From Fimbriimonas ginsengisoli Gsoil 348 (lineage in GTDB: Bacteria > Armatimonadota > Fimbriimonadia > Fimbriimonadales > Fimbriimonadaceae), in contig NZ_CP007139.1 of the NCBI RefSeq assembly GCF_000724625.1, positions 1,054,001 through 1,118,000 of the forward strand: a DNA stretch of 64,000 bases, given 5' to 3'. The notes beneath the pieces are model-generated. The model searched no databases. It worked only from the letters and a program-made list of their open reading frames with translations, and had not been told where the DNA came from. Of the stretch, positions 7,545 to 17,000 are shown in pieces (position 1 is the first letter of the stretch; every line of letters starts with the position of its first letter). A program made the translations under genes and the position numbers.

Positions 7545-9206
7545 ATGCGCCATCGGTTTGGACTTTCAATTCTTTTTTTGGTGCTCGTATCGAGCGCGGT
7601 CGCACAGGTGATCGTCCCTCCCACTTCCGTCCGTCGTCCCGGCGAACGTCCGGGGACCGCCCACACGAACTACCGGATCTATATCGGACCCTGGCGGTTT
7701 CCATCGGTGGACTCCCCTTTTCCAGAGCTCGCCGCCGCGCACGGGCCGGCGGCGGGTCAAACCATCCCCGGCTACCATCCCGCCGACATCCGCGCCGCCT
7801 ACAACGTTCCGCCAAATCTCGGCACGCAGGCGATCGCCATCGTCGACGCGTTCGACCTTCCCACGTCGCTCAACGACTTTAATTTCTTCTCCGCTCAGTT
7901 CGGACTTCCCACCGAACCGTCCGGGGTGGCCACCGCTTCAACCAATCGGGTCTTTCAGGTCGTCTATGCCTCCGGCACAAAGCCCGCCACCAACGCGGAC
8001 TGGGGCGGCGAGATCGCCCTCGACATCGAGTGGGCCCACGCAATGGCTCCCAACGCCAAGATCTATCTGATCGAAGCCGATAGCGACAGCCTCCTCGACC
8101 TGCTTGCCGCCGTTCGAGTGGCGGCGACTCAACTCTCCAACGTCCGCCAAATCTCCATGAGCTTCGGCGCTAACGAATTTACAAACGAGTCGGCTAGCGA
8201 TTCCACTTTCTTGGGGACGAACAAAGTCTTCTTCGCCAGCTCAGGCGATGCCAGCAACCTCGTGTCCTATCCGGCCGCCTCGCCCAACGTAGTCGGCGTC
8301 GGCGGTACTCGGCTTGCGCTATCCAACGGCAGCGTCGTATCCGAGACCGCTTGGAGCAGTGCGGGAGGTGGCCCAAGTTCGCGCGAGCCGCGTCCGACGT
8401 ACCAGAATTCGGTTTCGGGCGTTGTCGGCTCCGCCCGTGGGACGCCGGACATCGCAGCGATTGCCGATCCCGAAACCGGCGTTGCCGTCTATGACAGCAC
8501 CCCCATTCCTGGAACCGGCGTCGGTTGGTTCGTGGTGGGAGGCACCAGTCTTGCGTGCCCAGTCTGCGCCGGGATCACAAACGCCCGCGGGTACTTCACC
8601 GCTTCCAGCTTCTCCGAGTTGACCCGCCTGTATGGACTCGCCGGCACATCGTTCTTCCGTGACATCACCTCCGGAACGTCGGGGCAGTTTTCGGCGCGCG
8701 TCGGCTACGACTTCGTAACGGGACTTGGTTCCCTGCTGGGGATATTCGGTCCGTTCGCGACCTCGCCTAGTTCACTCTCCGTGGTGTCGGGTACCGCGGT
8801 CGCCGGGGTGCCGAGCAATATGGTCGCCAAAGACGGCCACGACTACGTGGTTAGGAGCGCATCGCCGGCGGGCGGCGGCCAAGTCGCCACCGTACAGGGG
8901 ACCTTCGCCTCTCATCCCCCTGCCAAGGCCGTTCAATTCGGCGCGTCGGTTACCGTGACCGCGATGCGGACGAGCGGAACCACGACGCTCAAGCTCTTTA
9001 ACCAGGCCACCTCGGCCTTCGAAAGCGTTGCAAACCTAACGCTGGGCACAACCAACACGACGGTGACAGTGCCGATTCCGAACGCACCTAAGTATTTCGC
9101 CAGCGACGGTACCACTAAGTTTCAACTGACGACGACCGGGCCGGGCACGACCCAAATTCGTTTCGGAGTAGACCAGGTGCTGCTTACTCTCACTCCGACC
9201 GGTTAG
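7545..9206 (+). CDS. sedolisin family (S53) serine-carboxyl peptidase
   Basis: The ATG at 7545 is preceded by GGCGGAG and gives a clean signal peptide (MRHRFGLSILFLVLVSSAVAQ), so it is preferred to an upstream start. Sedolisin catalytic residues are visible: Glu and Asp in GGEIALDIEW (ExxxD), oxyanion Asp in FASSGDAS and Ser in VGGTSLACP. The calcium-site pattern is FRDITSGTSG followed by GYDFVTGLGS. A C-terminal domain of about 150 residues follows. Family members usually act at acidic pH. No obvious classic S53 pro-domain is seen between the signal peptide and IPGYHPADIRAAYNVP, so the pro-region seems short. It lies ten bases before a lipoprotein gene, likely cotranscribed. Confidence 0.9.
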   Translation: MRHRFGLSILFLVLVSSAVAQVIVPPTSVRRPGERPGTAHTNYRIYIGPWRFPSVDSPFPELAAAHGPAAGQTIPGYHPADIRAAYNVPPNLGTQAIAIVDAFDLPTSLNDFNFFSAQFGLPTEPSGVATASTNRVFQVVYASGTKPATNADWGGEIALDIEWAHAMAPNAKIYLIEADSDSLLDLLAAVRVAATQLSNVRQISMSFGANEFTNESASDSTFLGTNKVFFASSGDASNLVSYPAASPNVVGVGGTRLALSNGSVVSETAWSSAGGGPSSREPRPTYQNSVSGVVGSARGTPDIAAIADPETGVAVYDSTPIPGTGVGWFVVGGTSLACPVCAGITNARGYFTASSFSELTRLYGLAGTSFFRDITSGTSGQFSARVGYDFVTGLGSLLGIFGPFATSPSSLSVVSGTAVAGVPSNMVAKDGHDYVVRSASPAGGGQVATVQGTFASHPPAKAVQFGASVTVTAMRTSGTTTLKLFNQATSAFESVANLTLGTTNTTVTVPIPNAPKYFASDGTTKFQLTTTGPGTTQIRFGVDQVLLTLTPTG

Positions 9207-9216
9207 GAGGATTCTT

Positions 9217-10353
9217 ATGCAAAACCACCGAAATATCCTTCCGGCCCTCCTCTTCGTTATCCTAGCATTGCTCGTCATTGGTTGCGGCGGAGGAGGAGAC
9301 GGCAGCGGAACGTCGACAGATTCGACCACCGCGACCGCTTCCGGTACCGCGACGGCGACAGCCACGGCCTCCGCAACTGCAACGACCGCGACAAGTGCGA
9401 CTACGGCGACGACCGCCACCTCGGCGGGAACCGGTTCCACGTCGATCGTTTATGGAACCCCGAACGGACAGGGCTCCAATTTCGACGTCAAGCAGATCTC
9501 CCCGTCCGGAACGAACAACGTCACCCTCATCCCGAACGTCTCCGGAAGCATCCTCATCTTCGCGGTGAACCCGGCGCTGCCGACGGAGTACGTCTTCGCC
9601 GCGGATCCGAACGGAAGCGGCCTCTACGGCATCTACCGTTCGGTGGGCCTCACCTTGACCGGGGCGACCACGTTGGTGGCTCCGGTCTATACCGAGGTCA
9701 CCTCGATCGCGGTAACCCAGAACGGCTCCAAAGCGGTTTACACCGCGGTGGATGGATCGGGAGTCGATACGTTGTTCGCAGAACCACTAACCGGCGGCTC
9801 GCCGACCGGTTACGGCGTCGCCGACGGAGCCGCGGTTTCTCCGGCCGACAACGATACGGTCGCGTACGTCGCTCCCTCCGCCGCGAACGCGGACATCGAT
9901 CAGGTCTTTCTCCGCACCTTGAGCGCAGGACCGGCCGGGCCGGCGAATCAGCTTACGACCGTCGCCGCGAACCACGTGCTTCCAGCTTTTAGCCGGGACG
10001 GCCTAAAACTCGCGTTTTGGGAGGAGCAAGCGACCAGCAACCGACTGCTCGTTTTCACCATCGCCATCCAGACCTCGGTGGCGCTGCCGAACCCAAACAA
10101 CGTCTTTCCCCAAGGGGAAGCGTTCAGCCCCGACGGAGCCCGGCTCGCGATCGCCGCGGACAATAACGGCACGGGGCAGATCCTAAACCAAACCACCGAC
10201 GGAACATCGCCTCCAGCCGTCATCCTGAGTGCCACCGGCGCCCTGTTCGGCAACTACGGCATCTTCTGGCGAGACGCCTCCGGCCGCGCCATCGGCGGAA
10301 GCAGCGGCATGTCCTCCGTCAGCCGCCTAAGAAAGCACCGACGTACCCCGTAG
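9217..10353 (+). CDS. TolB-like beta-propeller lipoprotein
   Basis: A perfect AGGAGG lies before the ATG. The signal peptide ends in a lipobox (LLVIGCGGGG). A Thr/Ala-rich low-complexity linker follows at residues about 30-70. Beyond it are repeated beta-propeller blades of the WD40/TolB type (ITVTQNGSKAVY-like, PAFSRDGLKLAFW, EAFSPDGARLAIA). Such proteins usually bind partners at the cell envelope; no enzyme motif is seen. It follows the sedolisin gene by ten bases and probably shares its transcript. Confidence 0.78.
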   Translation: MQNHRNILPALLFVILALLVIGCGGGGDGSGTSTDSTTATASGTATATATASATATTATSATTATTATSAGTGSTSIVYGTPNGQGSNFDVKQISPSGTNNVTLIPNVSGSILIFAVNPALPTEYVFAADPNGSGLYGIYRSVGLTLTGATTLVAPVYTEVTSIAVTQNGSKAVYTAVDGSGVDTLFAEPLTGGSPTGYGVADGAAVSPADNDTVAYVAPSAANADIDQVFLRTLSAGPAGPANQLTTVAANHVLPAFSRDGLKLAFWEEQATSNRLLVFTIAIQTSVALPNPNNVFPQGEAFSPDGARLAIAADNNGTGQILNQTTDGTSPPAVILSATGALFGNYGIFWRDASGRAIGGSSGMSSVSRLRKHRRTP

Positions 10354-10639
10354 CATCGCCTCCCAGGCGATGACCCCAAAGGAAAAACCAGGGAACGAAC
10401 CCAGATTTGAACCAGAACAGGATAAAAACGAACCCAGGAAGAGCAGATTCCGACCTACCCCTGTCAGGACCGCGTTGTGCGCTATACCGGGGCATCATCG
10501 GCGAAGGCGCCGACGCTACGGGGAGGCGATTGCGTGCCACAGATGCCGCTTAAGCCGCAAAGGGACTACACTCCCACCTCGCCAAACTGCCGGGAGTCGT
10601 ATACTTCCCCGGCGGGTACTTTTTCCCGCCGGACCGACG
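10354..10639. other. 286-base gap with a decayed dispersed-repeat copy
   Basis: The gap contains the terminal module (A') of the dispersed structured repeat at 10494-10519: a hairpin with stem TCGGCG/CGCCGA, ending GACGCTAC. The bases upstream (GCTATACCGGGGC) resemble only the right arm of the element's central hairpin, so this copy looks truncated. An open frame runs through the gap into the kinase gene, but its residues are low-complexity and lack a ribosome site, so it is not counted as coding. Confidence 0.6.
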
Positions 10640-11938
10640 ATGATCCAGCAGTCGCTAGCCTATGACCCCAGCGAGAGACCCTCGCACCTTACGAGCTTCC
10701 TAAACGCCTACACCGACGAAGACCTACAGTGGCTGGCTGGGAGATTCGACATACCGGAGCCGATCACGGTGGAACCGTTCCCGGATCGGGGAAATATCAA
10801 CCTCCACACCTATGCCGTTCATGCGGGAGGGTGCGAGTATCTCCTCCAAAAGGTGAACTCCGAGGTCTTCACCATGCCGCATCGGGTCATGACGGCGATG
10901 CTCGCCGTCATCGACGCTCAGTCGGCCGCCCTACAGGCGGACGGAAGCGATCCGGTTTGGGAGCCGATCCGCCTCATTCGAACCCACAGCGGGGCACCGT
11001 ATCTTGACCTCAGCGACGACCATGGCCCGTCGGTCTGGCGGATGATGGTGCGGATTCCGGGCGTCGTTAGCTACAAGAGTCTGGGCGAGATCTCCGACCG
11101 TGGGGCTCAGCTCGCACTCGCCGAGGAGATCGGGCGGGGAACCGCCATCTACTCCGACTTAACCTCGTCTATCGATCCCACGGCGATCGCCGGATCGCTT
11201 CCCGGGTATCGCGACACCGCCCTCTACTACCGGCAGTTCCACTCGGTGATGGCCGGAAATCGCACCCTGGACGAAAGCTGGGAGCTGCTCCCCACCGATC
11301 CCACCGTTCGGGCCGGGACCGAGCTGCACTTCCTCGTAGCTCTGGAGGACGAGGAGTTTCTAGCCCGGACCACAGACCCGGATCTCGCTCCGTTTATCGA
11401 GCTTGTGCAGGAACGAGAGCCGTTCACGATGGGGCTCTGGACGGCGCTTAGCGATCGTCGGATTCGCCACACCTTAATCCATGGCGACACCAAGATCGAG
11501 AACTTTCTCTTCGAGGCCGGAAGCGGCCGAGTGAAAGCGCTCGTCGATCTCGACACGATCATGCCGTTTACCTGGCTCGCCGACTGGGGCGATCTCCAGC
11601 GGTCGATGGTCAACGTCGCGGGCGAGAAGGAGCGCGACCTGTCGAAAGTCGTCGTGGACCGAGAGGTCTACGAGGCGGTCACCCGCGGATTTCTACAGGC
11701 TTCCAAAGAGGTCACCCAAGAGGAAGTCAAGATGATGGTCTTCGCCGTTCAGGCGATCACCCTGGAGCTTGGGCTCCGGTTCCTCACCGACTACCTTCGC
11801 GGCGACACCTACTTCCAGCTCGGCCCGAACGATCCCGCGGACCTCAACAAGGTGCGCGGAATGGTTCAGCTAACGCTCTATCGCCGCTTGGTGGAGTTCG
11901 GCCCGGAGGCCGAAGCGATGCTCGAGCGATACCGCTAG
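10640..11938 (+). CDS. APH-family phosphotransferase, NahK-like sugar kinase
   Basis: The 432-residue product has the aminoglycoside-phosphotransferase fold. The catalytic loop is LIHGDTKIENFLF and the metal-binding DLDTIMP follows. The N-terminal lobe has FPDRGNINLHTYAV and YLLQKVN, as in N-acetylhexosamine 1-kinases. Homologues phosphorylate GlcNAc/GalNAc-type sugars; the substrate here is inferred. ATG 10640 was chosen because the homology begins near it and upstream codons cross repeat DNA. The stop overlaps the end of the convergent PhyH gene by four bases. Confidence 0.8.
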   Translation: MIQQSLAYDPSERPSHLTSFLNAYTDEDLQWLAGRFDIPEPITVEPFPDRGNINLHTYAVHAGGCEYLLQKVNSEVFTMPHRVMTAMLAVIDAQSAALQADGSDPVWEPIRLIRTHSGAPYLDLSDDHGPSVWRMMVRIPGVVSYKSLGEISDRGAQLALAEEIGRGTAIYSDLTSSIDPTAIAGSLPGYRDTALYYRQFHSVMAGNRTLDESWELLPTDPTVRAGTELHFLVALEDEEFLARTTDPDLAPFIELVQEREPFTMGLWTALSDRRIRHTLIHGDTKIENFLFEAGSGRVKALVDLDTIMPFTWLADWGDLQRSMVNVAGEKERDLSKVVVDREVYEAVTRGFLQASKEVTQEEVKMMVFAVQAITLELGLRFLTDYLRGDTYFQLGPNDPADLNKVRGMVQLTLYRRLVEFGPEAEAMLERYR

Positions 11939-12792
11939 TGCGCCGCTTCCCACGTTTTGAAGTGGCCGGACATGGCCACTTCGGACGCTTCGTACACCCC
12001 ACACGGACCGCTCGGTTCCGACGCGGCGATGCCGTCGTCTAGGCGTGAGCCGTCCATCCGGAAAACCGGGAAGTAGTACTTCGCCACCTGCTCCGTTTCC
12101 GCCGCGATGTAGTGCCCAATGAGGGTTCGCCGGAAACGGTTGCTCTTGTTCTTGAACGATCCGTGGATCACGCTTCCATTGAAGAACAGGACATCCCCTC
12201 GCTTCATTAGGGCCGGAATCGGCTGAGTGCCGGGCGGGAGCGGGGTCTCGATCGTTCCCCACTGCTCCTCATCTAGGCCGGGCGTGTCCACCTGGCAGAT
12301 CATGGGCAGGCCGTTCGTGTTGGGGACGAGCATCATGCACCCGTTCTCTTCGTCGCAATCGTCGAGGGCAAGCCACGCCGCCATGCAGGTACCGGGCTGG
12401 ACGAGCAGGTACATGTTGTCCTGGTGAAGGTTCTGCCCTCGGCCGCCCGGCGGCTTGAAGTAGACCATCGTCTGAACCGCGAATGGCTCCGCCCCCATCA
12501 GCGCTGTAAGATGGGCTCGGATGCGCGGATCGATCATGAAATTGAACGCCACGTCGTCTCCGCGATGCGGCTGCAAAAGGCGGGGATAGCGCTTGAGCGG
12601 GTCCGGATGGTTCGGATCCACCTCCCCTTCCGCCCAGCCGTCGCCGCCGCGCTCGACCATGGAGGTGAAGTAGTCGGCGATCCGCGCGCATTCTTCTTCG
12701 CTAAAGAGTCCGCGGGCAATAGCAAATCCATCGCGGGCCTGGGCCGCCACGACTTCGGGGTCGACATTCTGGAGGAGCTCGGTCGTACTCAT
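11935..12792 (-). CDS. phytanoyl-CoA dioxygenase (PhyH) family oxygenase
   Basis: This 285-residue protein has the Fe(II)/2-oxoglutarate facial triad: NLHQDNMYL supplies His and Asp, and VIHGSFKN supplies the distal His. RRTLIGHYI carries the 2-oxoglutarate-binding Arg. The family hydroxylates diverse small molecules and the substrate here cannot be told. ATG 12792 has GAGAAGGAA upstream and is preferred to a start at 12840. It converges on the NahK-like kinase with a four-base overlap. Confidence 0.9.
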   Translation of the reverse strand: MSTTELLQNVDPEVVAAQARDGFAIARGLFSEEECARIADYFTSMVERGGDGWAEGEVDPNHPDPLKRYPRLLQPHRGDDVAFNFMIDPRIRAHLTALMGAEPFAVQTMVYFKPPGGRGQNLHQDNMYLLVQPGTCMAAWLALDDCDEENGCMMLVPNTNGLPMICQVDTPGLDEEQWGTIETPLPPGTQPIPALMKRGDVLFFNGSVIHGSFKNKSNRFRRTLIGHYIAAETEQVAKYYFPVFRMDGSRLDDGIAASEPSGPCGVYEASEVAMSGHFKTWEAAH

Positions 12793-12892
12793 CGTTCCTT
12801 CTCTTTTTATGATAGTCCGTACGCCACCCATACGTGGCACGGACGACTTGCTCGTGGACCTGCATCGTCGTCCGCCCCGCGCAGAGCGATCT

Positions 12893-12934
12893 AACGCGAA
12901 GCGTTGTAGCCACAGGTTGGCTCGTACCTGCGCG
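12893..12934 (+). repeat. dispersed structured repeat, 5' half (hairpin 1 + module B)
   Basis: Hairpin AACGC-GAA-GCGTT (12893-12905) is followed directly by module B (12906-12934), which starts GTAGCC and contains TTGGCTCGTACCTGCGCG. It matches 55698-55739 almost base for base. A degenerate inverted B-like segment (CGCAGGTGCGAGC) lies about 50 bases downstream, so this locus mirrors the B/B' arrangement at 55.7 kb. Confidence 0.75.
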
Positions 12935-13040
12935 AGGAAGTTTCGCCCTTTGACCTAACATGCGGATCGTCGGGACTCCGTCCGCAGGTGCGAGCACATG
13001 TCCTTCCAAAGAGTCCGTAGAGATTGCCCGGCCGGTGGCC

Positions 13041-13072
13041 GGACCCTGCCGACGGCGCGTCGGGCAGGGTCC
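13041..13072. repeat. strong intergenic hairpin
   Basis: GGACCCTGCCGACG pairs with CGTC-G-GGCAGGGTCC through one bulged G, with a GCG loop. It lies in the 451-base gap between PhyH and HAD genes, among copies of the dispersed repeat. There is no T-tract, so it is not a typical rho-independent terminator. Confidence 0.55.
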
Positions 13073-13120
13073 CGCGACAGCCGGTCAATCGGTTTGGTCT
13101 GCGATGGCAAGGCTCTGGAC

Positions 13121-13212
13121 GTAGCGTCGGCGCCCTCGCCGATGATCCCGGTGTACCGAAGGTACACCGGGCGCAGGTACGAACCAACCTGCGGCTACAC
13201 GCCCCTCGGACG
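13121..13212 (-). repeat. dispersed structured repeat, full copy (minus orientation)
   Basis: On the plus strand the order is module A (13121-13146), central hairpin CCCGGTGTACC-GAA-GGTACACCGGG (13147-13171), module B' (13172-13198) and hairpin 1 (13200-13212). Read on the minus strand it is collinear with the copy at 22184-22274. Module A is a hairpin with stem TCGGCG/CGCCGA; module B is a hairpin with stem GCAGGT/ACCTGC. The terminal GTAGC and GCTAC are inverted. Confidence 0.8.
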
Positions 13213-13243
13213 TAGGGAGGCGACCCTTGCCTCTGGCGAATTC

Positions 13244-13900
13244 CTAAAACCCTCGCAAGACGTTGGGAAGATCGGTAATCCGATCGATAATCGCGTCGCA
13301 CTCGGCTGGCTCCTCCCTTTCCGGCGAGCGGAGCCACACGGCGCGGAGTCCCGCCAACTTGGAGCCTACGATATCGGCATCCGGATCGTCCCCGACGAAC
13401 ACCGAGTTAGCAGCTTCCGCGCCAAGCTGCCCCAGCGCAAAGTGAAAAATGTCCGGGTGCGGCTTCCGCATTCCGACCGCCTCGGAGATCACCAAGACGT
13501 CGAAAAGCGCCGTAAGATTCAGCCCCTTGAACGTCCGCTTTTGAAAGTGGGTGAGGCCGTTGCTCACGATTCCAAGCGCCAAGTTCTGCCCTTTCAGTCC
13601 CCGCAACATCTCTTCCGTTCCGGCATAAGGGGAAACATGGGAGGCGAACGTCGTTTCATAGTCGGCGTGAAGCTTTTCCCAGGGCTCGGAGAGCGGAAAT
13701 TCCTGCACAAGCTGCCGATACACCCGGTCCTTCCAAACCTTTCCTCGATCGTCCAACTCGATGAACCGCGCCACGTACTCGGACTCGTCGACCACCGGTT
13801 GCAGTATTAGCCGGCGATGCTGGTCGGCCGCGAACCGCCTCAAGGCGGCATCGCGATCGAATAAGGTGCCATCCAAATCAAAGAGCACGGCGCGTACCAC
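13244..13900 (-). CDS. HAD-superfamily hydrolase
   Basis: This 218-residue protein is a class I HAD phosphatase. Motif I is FDLDGTLFDRD, motif II is GIVSNG, the motif III lysine is in MRKPHPDIF, and motif IV is VFVGDDPDADI. A helical cap lies at about residues 20-85. It resembles YjjG/phosphoglycolate-phosphatase-like enzymes; the substrate is unknown. It is divergent from the large mannosidase gene, with about 100 bases between start codons. Confidence 0.88.
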   Translation of the reverse strand: MVRAVLFDLDGTLFDRDAALRRFAADQHRRLILQPVVDESEYVARFIELDDRGKVWKDRVYRQLVQEFPLSEPWEKLHADYETTFASHVSPYAGTEEMLRGLKGQNLALGIVSNGLTHFQKRTFKGLNLTALFDVLVISEAVGMRKPHPDIFHFALGQLGAEAANSVFVGDDPDADIVGSKLAGLRAVWLRSPEREEPAECDAIIDRITDLPNVLRGF

Positions 13901-14003
13901 CGCGCCATGCTACTGCCAAAGCACTTCACGCCGCCTTTGCCTCATGAAACAGGTAAGTTTCGGAGGTAAGGGCACTGTGGCTCTTGCGCTCACCGAACTA
14001 GCC

Positions 14004-17000
14004 ATGACTCGTCCCCGATACTCCTCATCCGCCCGGCCGTTCCGCTGGAGCGCCCTCGCCGCCGTGCTGCTCACCTCCGTGGCAGTCACCTCCGCCGGAC
14101 CAACCCACGAAAAGTCGGGCCACAAAAAACCGACCGCGAAAAAGCCCAAGCAGGCTCCGGTACGCGACCTTTCGAAGGGAAATACGCTCTATGTGGTGCC
14201 GTACGCCCACCTCGACACCCAGTGGCGCTGGGCGTATCCGCAGGTGATTCGCGAGTACATCGCGAATACGCTGAACGACAATTTCGCCCTAATCGACAAG
14301 TACCCGCACTACGTTTTCAACTTCAGCGGCTCGCGGCGATACGAGATGATGAAGGAGTACTACCCAGCCGAATACGAGCGGCTGAAGGGGTACATCAAGG
14401 CCGGGCGTTGGTTCCCGTGTGGCTCTTCCGTCGACGAAGGGGACGCGAACGTCCCTTCAGGCGAGTCGCTGATCCGCCACATCCTTTACGGAAACCGTTA
14501 TTTCCGGCACGAATTCGGGGTGGCCAGTCAGGAGTTCATGCTCCCCGACTGCTTCGGCTTCCCCTATGCCCTCCCGTCGATCCTCGCGCACTGCGGTCTC
14601 GACGGGTTTTCCACTCAGAAGCTGACGTGGGGCTCGGCGGTCGGCATTCCATTCAAGGTCGGCAAGTGGATCGGCCCCGATGGGCGATTCGTAGTCGCCG
14701 CGCTCGATCCCGGCTCCTACGGCGGATCGGTTAACGAGGATTTGAGCCAGAACACCGGTTGGCTCGCCCGCATTCAAAACACCGGCAGGCAGTCCGGCGC
14801 CTACGTCGATTACCACTACTACGGCACCGGCGACCGTGGCGGCGCGCCGAACGCCAGCTCGGTCGAATGGATCGAGAAGAGCATCGCCGGCCAAGGGCCG
14901 GTTTCGGTCGTCTCGTCGAAGGCCGATGAGATGGTGAAGTCGCTCACCCCGGCTCAGGTCGCCAAGCTTCCTCAGTATCAAGGCGAGCTGCTCCTTACCG
15001 AGCACTCGGCCGGATCGATCACGTCGCAGGCGTACATGAAGCGATGGAACCGCAAGAGCGAGCAGCTCGCTGACGCCGCCGAGCGGGCGTCGGTCGCCGC
15101 CATGTGGCTTGGCCGCGCCCCTTATCCCAGCGACCGTCTCTATTGGGCGTGGGACCTGGTACTCGGCTCGCAGATGCACGACATGCTGCCGGGAACGAGC
15201 ATTCCGAAGGCGTACGAATTCTGCTGGAACGACTTCCTTCTGGCTCAGAACGCTTTTGCATCCGTTACCCAGGACGCAGTGGGAGCGGTCACCTCCGCGA
15301 TGGACACGCGCGCCAAGGGGCGATCGGTCGTCGTCTACAACCCTCTCTCCATCGGCCGAGAGGATGTGGTCGAAATGACCGTTCCCTCGGCGGGAATGAA
15401 CAGACCGATCGTTTACGGGCCCGATGGGGTCGCGGTTCCGACGCAAGAGATGTCCAACGACGGCAAGGTGAAACACATCCTGTTCGTCGCCAAGGTTCCC
15501 GCTACGAGCTTCACGACCTTCGACGTTCGTAGCGCTTCATCGGCAGCCGCTTCCGGTCTCAAGGTATTCGACAAGACCCTCGAAAACCAGAAGTTCCGCG
15601 TGACGCTCAACCGCGACGGCGATATCGCCTCGATCTACGACAAGGTGAACAAGCGCGAGGTGCTGAAGGCGCCGGCTCGCCTCGCCTTCCAATATCACAA
15701 TCCGAGCGCCTTCCCGGCTTGGAACATGGACTGGACGGACGCCAAGCTTCCGCCGCGCGGCTACGTCCACGGCCCCGCGACGATCGAAATCGCCGAAAAC
15801 GGCCCCGCCCGTGTCGCCCTTCGGGTCACCCGAGAGACGGACGGTTCACGCTTCGTTCAGACGATCCGGCTCGCAGCCGGCGCGGCCGGCGATCGTGTCG
15901 AAGTGTTGAACAAGATTGACTGGCAAACTCGCGAGAGTGCGCTCAAAGCCTCGTTCCCGCTCACGACCGGAAATCCGAAGGCGACCTACGACCTTCAGCT
16001 CGGCGCGATCCAGCGCGGGAACAACGATCCGAAGAAATACGAAGTGCCGCAGCACCAGTGGCTGGACCTCACCGGGACCAAGGGGGACTACGGCGTCGCC
16101 ATTCTCAACGACGGCAAGTTCGGCTCCGACAAGCCGGACGACGATACCGTTCGGTTGACCCTCCTCTACACGCCGGGAACGCGAAGCGGCTTCAACGACC
16201 AAGCCACGCAAGATTTCGGCCGGCAAGAGACTCTCTACGCGATCCAGCCGCACGTCGGCGACTGGAGAAAGGGGAACGTGCCGTGGACCGCGAAGCGGGT
16301 CAATCAACCGCTCCGGGTCTTCTCCGTCGCTTCCCATCCGGGTTCGTTGGGCAAGAGCTTCTCGCTTGTGAGCACCAACACGAAGCAGGTCGAGATTTCC
16401 GCTCTCAAGAAAGCGGAGGACGGCAACGAGGTCATTGTTCGCCTGAGGGAACTGGAGGGCCGAAACGCAAGCGGCGTCCAGATCTATTCCCCGGCGGGCA
16501 TCGTCTCCGCTCGCGAGCTGAACGGCCAGGAGATGCCGATCGGCGGGGCCACCGTCCAAAATGGCGCCCTCGTCACGAACGTCCCTGCCTACAGCTTCAA
16601 GACCTTCGCGGTGAAGCTCGGCGCTTCGCGCATGCCGGCCCAAACCACGGTCAGCAATCCGGTCGCGCTGAACTACGACCTGGACGCGGTTTCGACGGAT
16701 AAGAACCGAACCGACGGCAAATTCGACGCCTCTGGCCGGACGTACGCAGCCGAACAGTTCCCGTCCTCTCTCGCCATCGACGGAATCAAGTTCCGACTCG
16801 GCTCGACCAAGGACGGAGCGAAAAACGCTGTGGTTGCGCACGGGCAGACAATCAAACTGCCTACCGGCCAGGACGAGGTTTACATCCTCGCCTCTTCGGC
16901 GAGCGGGGATGTCGCCACTTCGTTCGCCCCGGTTCCGGCAACGCCCAACGCCCAACGCCCAACGCCTAGCGCCCTCACCATCCAAGACTGGTCCGGCTAC

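Noticed and set aside
10370-10639. Upstream extension of the NahK-like kinase frame
   Set aside because: It crosses repeat DNA, is low-complexity and has no similarity to kinases; homology starts near ATG 10640.
12701-13337. Several open frames across the PhyH-HAD gap
   Set aside because: They run through inverted repeats of the dispersed element and show only repeat-derived composition.
13761-14003. Upstream extension of the mannosidase frame
   Set aside because: It overlaps the HAD gene on the other strand and lacks a signal-peptide context; ATG 14004 gives a proper signal peptide.
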